From NCBI GenBank assembly GCA_018436855.1, contig JAHDKO010000111.1:1-47661 (forward strand): a stretch of DNA of 47,661 bases, given 5' to 3'. Below, piece after piece: positions 16,309 through 23,308 of the stretch. The stretch's first letter is position 1. Each line of letters opens with the position of its first letter. Made by a program: the position numbers and the translations under genes. The DNA comes from Deltaproteobacteria bacterium (lineage in GTDB: Bacteria > Desulfobacterota > Desulfomonilia > UBA1062). The notes under the pieces were generated by a model. That model saw only the letters and a program-made list of their open reading frames with translations. It did no database searches and had not been told where the DNA came from.

Positions 16309-17227
16309 TGTTCTCAATCTCCCTGACAATGGTTTCCATGCCGCTGACGCGCATCTCGATCCTCAACGCCCGCCACGTTCCAGTGAGATGTGACGGATCG
16401 AGCCGGACCAGATCTTTCTCCGTGGTCACGATCAGGTCTTTGCCCTGCGATCGTGCGCTGATTGTCTCCATGTCCCGGCGGGTGAACCCGTGGTGATCGG
16501 GAAACGCCAGGGCGTCCACGCGGGCGCCCAGATCCTGGAGCATTTCGATAAAGTGTCCGGGCCGGGCGATCCCGGAGACCGCGAGAACATGCCTGCCTCG
16601 CAAGCCCGTCAGGTCTTCCTCGGCGCCCGAAGGGTCGATGAGCGAGCAGGGAACGAGCTCGGCGGACATCTCCGAAGCCCCCGCCCCTTTCGTGTGAATC
16701 ACAATGTCGGCCCGCGTGAGCGAGCCCGCGGGTTCTCTGAGCCTGCCCAGGGGAAGGAGGGCGTCCGAGCGGGCGTCTCCGGCCACGAGCACGATGTCCA
16801 GGTCGCGGTGGATCCGCCGGTGCTGGAAGCCGTCGTCAAGGAGCACGAGATCGGACGAGAGGACCTCACGGGCGAGCAGCGCGCCTCTGACCCGGTCGGG
16901 CGCCTTGATCACGGGCACCCCGGAAATCCGCGCCATGAGCAAAGCCTCGTCGCCCACCTCCCAGGCCCGGTGGTCGGATCTCACGAGCACCACGCCCTTG
17001 AGCCTGCCCCGGTATCCCCTGGCCACGATCGCGGGTTTGAGGCCGATGGATGAGAGCTCACGGGCCAGGGCAATGGTCATGGGCGTCTTGCCGGTGCCGC
17101 CCGCCTCGATATTCCCGATGCTCACCACCGGGATGCCGGTCCGGTGGACGGTGAAGACCCCGGTGTCGTAGCAGAGGTTTCTGGCCGCGACGACGGATCC
17201 GTAGAGACGGGAGAGGGCCTTACGCAT
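16274..17227 (-). CDS. lpxK: Tetraacyldisaccharide 4'-kinase
   Basis: This 317-residue inner-membrane-associated kinase phosphorylates the 4' position of the lipid A disaccharide to make lipid IVA. The P-loop GGTGKT is at residues 43-48 in VVSIGNIEAGGTGKTPM. IVARGYRGRL, VGDEALLMA and LDDGFQHRRIHRDLD, the latter carrying family catalytic residues, follow in the usual order. The frame is open ten codons further up, but ATG 17227 sits in the last codons of msbA in a typical coupled arrangement. The gene lies between msbA and gmhB. A Kdo transferase gene (waaA), often found here in other species, is absent. Confidence 0.95.
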   Translation of the reverse strand: MRKALSRLYGSVVAARNLCYDTGVFTVHRTGIPVVSIGNIEAGGTGKTPMTIALARELSSIGLKPAIVARGYRGRLKGVVLVRSDHRAWEVGDEALLMARISGVPVIKAPDRVRGALLAREVLSSDLVLLDDGFQHRRIHRDLDIVLVAGDARSDALLPLGRLREPAGSLTRADIVIHTKGAGASEMSAELVPCSLIDPSGAEEDLTGLRGRHVLAVSGIARPGHFIEMLQDLGARVDALAFPDHHGFTRRDMETISARSQGKDLIVTTEKDLVRLDPSHLTGTWRALRIEMRVSGMETIVREIENIVRKSGLSRQG

Positions 17228-18980
17228 GGTCGAACTGGATGGTGTAGAGCCTGGCATAGTACCCGTTCTTCTCCATGAGCTCCTGGTGGGTACCCTCCTC
17301 TACGATCTCGCCTTTGCTCAGCACGATGATGTGGTCCGCGTTGATGATGGTCGAGAGCCGGTGAGCGATGATGAGGGTGGTCCGGTCATTCATGAGCCTT
17401 TCCAGCGCCGCCTGCACCTCGCGCTCCGATTCGGTGTCGAGCGACGAGGTTGCCTCGTCCAGGATGAGGATGGGGGCGTCCTTGATGATGGCCCGGGCGA
17501 TGCAGATCCGCTGGCGCTGCCCGCCCGAGAGGCGCACGCCGCTTTCGCCCACTACGGTGTCGTACCCGGAAGGCATCTGCATGATGAAATCGTGCGCGCG
17601 GGCGGCGCGGGCCGCTTCCTCGATGCTTTTCTCGGCGGCGTTCTCGGTCCCGTAGGCGATGTTGGCCCTGATGGTGTCGTTGAAGAGCACCATCTCCTGG
17701 GTCACCATGGCGATGTTCCTGCGCAGCGATTTCATGGTCACGTCCCGGATGTCTCGGCCGCCCACGACGATCCTGCCCGAGGTCACCTCGAAGAGCCTGG
17801 GCAGGAGGTTGGCGATAGTGGTCTTGCCCGATCCGGATTCGCCCACCAGGGCGACGCGCCGCCCCCGCCGTGCCGTGAAGCTCACACCGGTCAGGGCATA
17901 CTCGTCTCCCGTATAGGTGAAGGAAACGTCGTGGAACGCGAACTCTCCGTCCACCCTGCCCAGATCCTCGGCGCCGGGCTTGTCCCCGATCTCGGGCACG
18001 GTGTCCAGGACATTGAAAATCCTCTTGGCGGCCGCGATCCCTTCCTGGATCTCGATGTTGACGGTGTTGAGCTTGCGGATGGGGGAGTAGAGCATGCCCA
18101 TGGCCAGGATAAAGGACGCGAAGTCGCCTGCCGACAGGCTGCCCTCCACGACCTGCATCCCCCCGTACCAGAGAATGAAGGCGGCCGCGAGACCGGCGAT
18201 GAGCTCCATGAGCGGGCTCGACAGGGCCCTGACCGCGATTCGTTTCATCCAGTTGCGGTAGTAGCGGCGGTTTTCGGTCGAGAAGCGCTCTTTCTCGTAG
18301 CCTTCCATGTTGTAGGCCTTCACGATTCGGATCCCGCTGATGCCTTCGTCCAGGATGCTCATGACGTGGCCCATGACGTTCATGCTCTTGGTGGAGTAGT
18401 GCTTGAGCCGCCGGCCGAACTGGCTGATGGGATAGATCACCAGGGGGAACACGACCATGGCGATCAGCGCGAGCTCCGTGCTCCGGTAGAACACCACCGC
18501 CACGAGCCCGAGGAGCTTCAACGATTCGCGGATGAGCTCGGTCACCGCATTGGTGACCGATGACTGGATCATGTTTACGTCGTTGGTGATGCGCGATATG
18601 AGCACCCCGGTGGGCGTGCGGATGAAATACGGCATGGACAGGGTCTGGATATGCCCGTAGAGCTTGTCCCGGACATTGAGGATGACCCGCTGGCCCACGT
18701 CGGCCATGAGGAAATAGCTGAAGTAATCGCTCAGGGCCTTGACCAGATAGATGGCCACCACGGCGAGCGGGATGAGCTTGAGCATCATCACATTCTTCTC
18801 GATCAGGATGTCGTCCACCACGTACTTGAACATGAAGGCCATGGCCCCGGTGGTCCCGGCGGTGACGAGGGTCAGGACGAGGGACACCATGAGCCTGAGC
18901 CAGTAGGGCCTGAGAAAGGCCAGGAGCCTCCGGTAGATCTGGAGGTCCGTCAACCTCACCCTGCCATGTCCGCTATCCAT
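17220..18980 (-). CDS. msbA: Lipid A export ABC transporter MsbA (fused permease-ATPase)
   Basis: This 586-residue half-transporter flips core-lipid A from the inner to the outer leaflet of the inner membrane and works as a homodimer. The N-terminal half has six membrane spans. The ATPase half has Walker A GESGSGKTT, Q-loop VTQEMVLFNDT, signature RLSGGQRQR, Walker B ILILDEATSSLD and the switch histidine in IIAHRLSTI. The open frame extends upstream through lpxB, giving a false 892-residue product; the true start is ATG 18980, with AAGGGAG seven bases before it. That start overlaps the end of lpxB by 25 bases, and the length agrees with characterised MsbA proteins. Confidence 0.95.
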   Translation of the reverse strand: MDSGHGRVRLTDLQIYRRLLAFLRPYWLRLMVSLVLTLVTAGTTGAMAFMFKYVVDDILIEKNVMMLKLIPLAVVAIYLVKALSDYFSYFLMADVGQRVILNVRDKLYGHIQTLSMPYFIRTPTGVLISRITNDVNMIQSSVTNAVTELIRESLKLLGLVAVVFYRSTELALIAMVVFPLVIYPISQFGRRLKHYSTKSMNVMGHVMSILDEGISGIRIVKAYNMEGYEKERFSTENRRYYRNWMKRIAVRALSSPLMELIAGLAAAFILWYGGMQVVEGSLSAGDFASFILAMGMLYSPIRKLNTVNIEIQEGIAAAKRIFNVLDTVPEIGDKPGAEDLGRVDGEFAFHDVSFTYTGDEYALTGVSFTARRGRRVALVGESGSGKTTIANLLPRLFEVTSGRIVVGGRDIRDVTMKSLRRNIAMVTQEMVLFNDTIRANIAYGTENAAEKSIEEAARAARAHDFIMQMPSGYDTVVGESGVRLSGGQRQRICIARAIIKDAPILILDEATSSLDTESEREVQAALERLMNDRTTLIIAHRLSTIINADHIIVLSKGEIVEEGTHQELMEKNGYYARLYTIQFDHA

Positions 18981-20044
18981 GTGGCCACTCCCTTCGAAGG
19001 GCTCGCATTGCCGAGCATCCTCCGCATCTCGTCGAACGACTGCCGCATCCGGTCGTACCGCTGCCTGTCTTCTATAATTTCCAGCACCTCCCTGGCAAGT
19101 CTTTCCGGCGAGAGTTCGTCCTGGATGAGCTCGGGAACCGCCCTCCTCCCCAGGATGATGTTGGGCATGCCGATGTGGTCGATCCGCACGAAGGCGCGGG
19201 CCAGCCGGTAATTGAGTGCGGACGTCCGGTAGCAGATGACCTCCGGAATCCCTTTGAGCGCCATCTCGAAGCTCGATGTCCCGGACTTGACCAGGGCCAG
19301 GTCGGCTGGGATCAGCGAAGAGCGCAGCTCGACATCGGGATCTGTCAGGAACTGAACCGCCGCGGGGTCGATTCCTGCCGCGACCGGCAGATGCCAGGTG
19401 ATATCCGGATGCCGATTCTGCACGATCCGTTTGGCCCCGATCATGACGGGCAGGATGGCCCGTATCTCGTGCATCCTGCTGCCGGGCAGCAGGGCGATCC
19501 TTCCGGGCGGCCAGGTGCCTCCGGCGGCGCCGGAACTCTGCTCCTCCATGAACGGGTGGCCCACATAGCGGGCATTGACCCCGCAGGACGAGAAGAAGGC
19601 CTCCTCGAAGGGGAAGATGACCGCGAGGCCGTCCGTGATCCGGGCCAGCGTGCGTGCCCGGTATCTCCTCCAGGCCCAGGCCTGCGGCGCGATGTAGTAG
19701 AGGACCTTCAGTCCCGAGCGCTTGAGCCTGCCTGCCAGGCGCATGTTGAAATCCGGCAGATCCACGGGCACCACCACCTGGGGCCTCCTTTTCCGGGCCG
19801 CATCGCACAGGCCGCGGTACACGGAGTGGATCCGCCTGATCCTGGGGAGCACGTCGGAGAACCCCATGACCGAGAACTCCTCTATGCCGTAGAGACACTC
19901 CATCCCGGCCTCTGCCATGGCGGGGCCTCCCATGCCGAAGACCTCGACCTTGGGCGTGATGCGCTTCAGCTCACGGATCACCGCGGCGGCGTGCCGGTCC
20001 GCGCTCGCCTCGCCCGCCACCATGCAGACGGATATGCTCGTCAT
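18956..20044 (-). CDS. lpxB: Lipid-A-disaccharide synthase
   Basis: This 362-residue peripheral membrane glycosyltransferase condenses lipid X with UDP-diacylglucosamine to the disaccharide. The N-terminal MVAGEASADRHAA motif (usually GEaSGD) is present, then VFGMGGPAMAEAG, EFSVMGFSDVLPRI, YYIAPQAWAWRRYR, and FPFEEAFF, all LpxB landmarks, with LLPGSRMHEI starting the C-terminal domain. Glycine of GEASGD is replaced by Ala here. The length is a little under the usual 380. The start overlaps the preceding oxidoreductase stop by four bases. The substrate-forming hydrolase (LpxH/LpxI/LpxG) is not in the window. Confidence 0.95.
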   Translation of the reverse strand: MTSISVCMVAGEASADRHAAAVIRELKRITPKVEVFGMGGPAMAEAGMECLYGIEEFSVMGFSDVLPRIRRIHSVYRGLCDAARKRRPQVVVPVDLPDFNMRLAGRLKRSGLKVLYYIAPQAWAWRRYRARTLARITDGLAVIFPFEEAFFSSCGVNARYVGHPFMEEQSSGAAGGTWPPGRIALLPGSRMHEIRAILPVMIGAKRIVQNRHPDITWHLPVAAGIDPAAVQFLTDPDVELRSSLIPADLALVKSGTSSFEMALKGIPEVICYRTSALNYRLARAFVRIDHIGMPNIILGRRAVPELIQDELSPERLAREVLEIIEDRQRYDRMRQSFDEMRRMLGNASPSKGVATWIADMAG

Positions 20045-20967
20045 CGCTTCGGGATGATCATGGAATCCTTGATGGCGTGCGCGACCTCGATGGCGCGCAG
20101 CCCCGCGATTCCGTCGACCCTGACCTCGGCCAGGCCCCTGACCGCATCCACGAACGATCTGATCTCGGAGGCCAGGGCGTCGGACTCGGACATGGCCAGG
20201 TGGTTGTGGCTGATCTGCCTGTTCTCCTCAAGGGTGTAGACGTCCACCGCGGCCTTGGCGAAATCGATGGAGATGTAGGCGTTGCTCTGGAACATCCGGA
20301 TCTTGCGCATGGTATCGGCGCTCACCCGGCTTGCAGTGATGTTGGCGATGCACCCCGACTCGAAGCGGACCCGGGCGTTGGCGATGTCCACCGCATCCGT
20401 GAGCACGGGAACCCCCACGGCCTCGACCGACTGGATGGGGGAGGCGACCAGGGAGAGAATGATGTCTATGTCGTGGATCATGATGTCCAGGACCACGTCC
20501 ACGTCGGTGCCGCGCACCTTGAACGGGCTGATCCGGTGGGCCTCGATGAACATGGGGTTTTTGATGCTGTCCGAGAGCTTGAGCAGTGCCGGGTTGAACC
20601 GCTCCAGATGGCCGATCTGGAGCTTCGCGCCGCCCCGGACGGCAGCGTCGATGATGGACCGGGCCTCGTCCAGACGCGCGGAGATGGGCTTTTCCAGAAG
20701 CACCGCCACCCCGCGCTCCAGGAAGGGAATCGCCACCTCGGCATGGGCTGTCGTAGGAACCGCGATGCTCACCGCCTCGATGTCGTCCGGCAGGTCCCCG
20801 CACGCGGTAAAGGGCCGAGCGCCCACCTCCCGGGCGATCTCCCGGGCCCTGGCAACATCCGTGTCCACCACCCCCGCCAGATCCACATCGTCCATGGCCG
20901 CATACTTCTGCGCATGGAACCTTCCCAGGTAGCCCACCCCGATCACAGCCGCGCGCACCCTGTTCAT
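20041..20967 (-). CDS. Gfo/Idh/MocA-family oxidoreductase between lpxA and lpxB (GnnA-like)
   Basis: This 308-residue protein is an NAD(P)-dependent dehydrogenase of the Gfo/Idh/MocA family. It has an N-terminal Rossmann motif GVGYLGRFHAQKYA, the family EKP motif in VLLEKPISAR, and a C-terminal sugar-binding domain with LDIMIHDIDIILSL. In Acidithiobacillus and Leptospira, GnnA, a relative found in the same lpxA-lpxB neighbourhood, oxidises the 3-OH of UDP-GlcNAc so GnnB can install an amine, giving amide-linked lipid A. Position and fold suggest the same here, but no gnnB aminotransferase is next to it. Both ends overlap neighbours by four bases, so it is firmly part of the lpx operon. The assignment to GnnA is an inference. 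Confidence 0.8.
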   Translation of the reverse strand: MNRVRAAVIGVGYLGRFHAQKYAAMDDVDLAGVVDTDVARAREIAREVGARPFTACGDLPDDIEAVSIAVPTTAHAEVAIPFLERGVAVLLEKPISARLDEARSIIDAAVRGGAKLQIGHLERFNPALLKLSDSIKNPMFIEAHRISPFKVRGTDVDVVLDIMIHDIDIILSLVASPIQSVEAVGVPVLTDAVDIANARVRFESGCIANITASRVSADTMRKIRMFQSNAYISIDFAKAAVDVYTLEENRQISHNHLAMSESDALASEIRSFVDAVRGLAEVRVDGIAGLRAIEVAHAIKDSMIIPKR

Positions 20968-21740
20968 CGGGCGATCCCCCGGCGCGAAGACTTGAGGAAT
21001 CGCACGATGGGACCGACTGTCCCGTCGTCTCCGAATTCCTGCTCGAGAACCTGTATGGCGTCCTTGAGCAGGAGCTTCTGCTTGAGCAGGATGCGGTAGG
21101 CCTTCCCGACCGCCTTGATCTGCTCCGGGCTGAAGCCGCCACGTTTGAGCCCGATGGTGTTCACGCCGAAGAGCTTTGCCCGGTCGCCCGAGGCCTTGGC
21201 GTAGGGGATGATGTCCAGGCTCACCATGGAGCCCCCGCCGACGATGCAGCGCTCTCCGATCCGGGTGAACTGGTGGACCGCGGAGAGGCCGCCCACGATG
21301 GCGTGGTCGTGGATCTCCACGTGGCCCGCGAGCGTGGCCAGGTTGCCCATGACCACGTTGCTGCCCAGAACACAGTCGTGCGCCACGTGGCAGTAGGCCA
21401 TGATGAGGTTGTGATCGCCGATGGTGGTCACCCCTTTGTCCTTCACGGTTCCCCGGTTGATCGTGACGAACTCCCGGATGGTGTTGTGGTCTCCGATCTC
21501 AAGCCGGGTGTCCTCGCCCTGGTAGGAATGGTCCTGGGGGGGCGTGCCGATGCTCGCATAGCCCGTTATATCGCACCCCGCGCCGATGGTGGTGGGGCCC
21601 TGGATCCTGCAGTAGGGACCCACCTTCGTGCCGTGCCCGATGGTGACGTTCGATTCGATGGTCGCGTACGCCCCGATCTCCACCTCGTCTGCGATGAGGG
21701 CGTCCGGCGCGATGCGCGCGGTGGGGTCAATCCTGCTCAA
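20964..21740 (-). CDS. lpxA: UDP-N-acetylglucosamine acyltransferase
   Basis: This 258-residue cytoplasmic protein begins lipid A synthesis by moving a 3-hydroxyacyl chain from ACP to UDP-GlcNAc. The left-handed beta-helix hexapeptide repeats run through most of the chain. The catalytic histidine is His121 in AYCHVAHDCVLG, equivalent to His125 of the E. coli enzyme, and the chain-length region reads IVGGGSMVSLD. No ATG is available; TTG 21740 has a strong AAGGAGG site 10 bases upstream inside lpxD and overlaps the lpxD end by 14 bases. If the adjacent oxidoreductase makes an amino-sugar donor, this LpxA might use that donor; the sequence alone does not show it. Confidence 0.95.
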   Translation of the reverse strand: MSRIDPTARIAPDALIADEVEIGAYATIESNVTIGHGTKVGPYCRIQGPTTIGAGCDITGYASIGTPPQDHSYQGEDTRLEIGDHNTIREFVTINRGTVKDKGVTTIGDHNLIMAYCHVAHDCVLGSNVVMGNLATLAGHVEIHDHAIVGGLSAVHQFTRIGERCIVGGGSMVSLDIIPYAKASGDRAKLFGVNTIGLKRGGFSPEQIKAVGKAYRILLKQKLLLKDAIQVLEQEFGDDGTVGPIVRFLKSSRRGIAR

Positions 21741-22737
21741 GGGAGTCGATCCTCCTTTCCAGTTCCCGGATGCGTTTCAGGAGTTGGGGGAGGTCCTTGT
21801 ACACCTTCTGGACCCTGAGCCACTGCCGGTGGTCCATGGCCGGGAAGCCCGAGACCACCCTGCCTGCGGGCAGATCCGAGACGATCCCGGCACGGGCCGC
21901 CGCAGTGGACCCGTCTCCCACGGTGACATGGCCGGCGACCCCGGACTGGGCTGCCAGGGTCACGAGACTCCCCAGCCGGGAGCTGCCCGCCACGCCCGAC
22001 TGGGCCACGATGATGCAGTGGTCCCCCACCACCACGTTGTGGCCGATCTGCACGAGGTTGTCCATCTTCACGTCAGAGCCGATCCGGGTGCTCGTGAGCG
22101 CGGCCCGGTCGATGGTGCAGTTGCTCCCGATCTCCACGTGGTCCCCGATGATCACGATGCCCTTCTGGGGGATCTTGTAGTGCTTCTCGCCGTCCCAGAC
22201 GAACCCGAACCCGTCGGAGCCGATCACCACGCCCGAATGGATGATGCAGTGTCTGCCGATCCGGCACTTCTCGTAGACCGTCACGTTGGGATGGAGGACC
22301 GTCGACTCATCAATGGATGCCCTGTCTCCGATCACGCACCCCGGGTGGACCACGCAGTGTTCCGCCACTCGGGCCTTCTCGCCGATGAAGGCGAGGGGAT
22401 AGACCGCGGCGGTGGGGTCAACCTGCGCATCGGGGTGCACGAAGGCCATGTCAGATATGCCGGGCCGGTGAACCTTGGCGGGATAGATGAGCTCCAGGAC
22501 CCGGGCAAAGCTCAGGTAGGGGTTTGCCGTGACTATCCTGGACATAGGAAGGTCGAGGTCCTCCCCCACGATGATGGCCCCCGCGGCGCTGGAACCCGCC
22601 TTGTCCCGGTACTTCGGATTCGCCAGGAAGGTGATGTCGTCAGGCGTTGCCTCTTCGATGGTGGAGGCTCCGGATATGTCCCTGTCGGGGCCTTTCAGGA
22701 CACCGCCGATATGCCGTGCGATCTCGGACAGGAGCAT
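21727..22737 (-). CDS. lpxD: UDP-3-O-acylglucosamine N-acyltransferase
   Basis: This 336-residue trimeric enzyme adds the second, N-linked 3-hydroxyacyl chain in lipid A synthesis. An N-terminal uridine-binding domain (ISGASTIEEATPDDITFLANPKY in part) leads into a beta-helix of hexapeptide repeats. GSDGFGFVWDG and the catalytic-histidine segment VQIGHNVVVGDHC are typical, and a C-terminal helix with a charged LLKRIRELERRIDSLE segment ends the chain. The start ATG 22737 follows the skp stop by four bases. The fabZ gene that often separates lpxD from lpxA is missing here. Confidence 0.95.
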   Translation of the reverse strand: MLLSEIARHIGGVLKGPDRDISGASTIEEATPDDITFLANPKYRDKAGSSAAGAIIVGEDLDLPMSRIVTANPYLSFARVLELIYPAKVHRPGISDMAFVHPDAQVDPTAAVYPLAFIGEKARVAEHCVVHPGCVIGDRASIDESTVLHPNVTVYEKCRIGRHCIIHSGVVIGSDGFGFVWDGEKHYKIPQKGIVIIGDHVEIGSNCTIDRAALTSTRIGSDVKMDNLVQIGHNVVVGDHCIIVAQSGVAGSSRLGSLVTLAAQSGVAGHVTVGDGSTAAARAGIVSDLPAGRVVSGFPAMDHRQWLRVQKVYKDLPQLLKRIRELERRIDSLEQD

Positions 22738-22741
22738 GGGC

Positions 22742-23284
22742 TTACTTCTTCTTCCCCGCGGTCTCCTGGTACTTCTTGTTGTAGAGCTCGAGGATGGCGT
22801 CGGTGATGTCGAGCTTCTCCGAGGTGTAGATAATGCCCGGGTCCCTCCGGTCGAGGATGATGTCGATGTTGTGCTGGTCGCCGTACTCGTCGATGATGGC
22901 GCTCACCTCGTCGCTGATGGGCTTGATCAGGGTGAGCTCCTTTCTCCTGAGCTCCTCCTGGGCGTCTTTGACGAAGCGGTTATACTTCTTGAGCTCGTTG
23001 TCATAACTGTTCTGGAGATCGAGCCTGGCCGACTCGTTCATGGAGAGGCCTTTGGCCGCCATCTCGTCGGTCATTTTCTTCAGGTTTGCCTGCATCTTGT
23101 CGATTTCCTGCTGCCGCTCTTCTTTCAGGACTTCGAGCTGCTTGTATGCGTCCTTGCCTGCCAGGGAATCGGTGAGGATCCTCTGGGAATCCATGTAGTA
23201 GATCTTGAGATCCGCTGCATGAGAGGGAAGGGAGAGGGCAAAAAATGCGATCAGTGCTGCTGCCAGTGGCATAAAACGTTTCAT
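22742..23284 (-). CDS. skp: Periplasmic OmpH/Skp-family chaperone
   Basis: This 180-residue protein is a Skp-like holdase that keeps outer-membrane proteins soluble on the way to BamA. A signal peptide is clear (MKRF, then LAAALIAFFALSL, cleavage after SHA). The mature part is highly charged and helical, with long heptad-like stretches from about residue 45 to 130 (EERQQEIDKMQANLKKM and similar), matching the Skp coiled-coil arms. Two starts compete: ATG 23290 lies only three bases from AGGAGG, while ATG 23284 has a 9-base spacing and is preferred. Its place between bamA and lpxD is the classic order in Gram-negative bacteria. Confidence 0.92.
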   Translation of the reverse strand: MKRFMPLAAALIAFFALSLPSHAADLKIYYMDSQRILTDSLAGKDAYKQLEVLKEERQQEIDKMQANLKKMTDEMAAKGLSMNESARLDLQNSYDNELKKYNRFVKDAQEELRRKELTLIKPISDEVSAIIDEYGDQHNIDIILDRRDPGIIYTSEKLDITDAILELYNKKYQETAGKKK

Positions 23285-23308
23285 ATCCATATTCCTCCTG
23301 GATTTATC

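Noticed and set aside
17226-18563. A 445-codon plus-strand frame opposite msbA
   Set aside because: It is an antisense shadow with His/Asp/Gly-rich composition and no motif. Similar shadows opposite lpxB, lpxA and the oxidoreductase were dropped for the same reason.
18981-19898. Upstream extension of the msbA reading frame, giving an 892-residue product
   Set aside because: This part lies wholly inside lpxB in another frame, has arginine- and glycine-rich shadow composition, and ATG 18980 has a strong ribosome site and gives the normal MsbA length.
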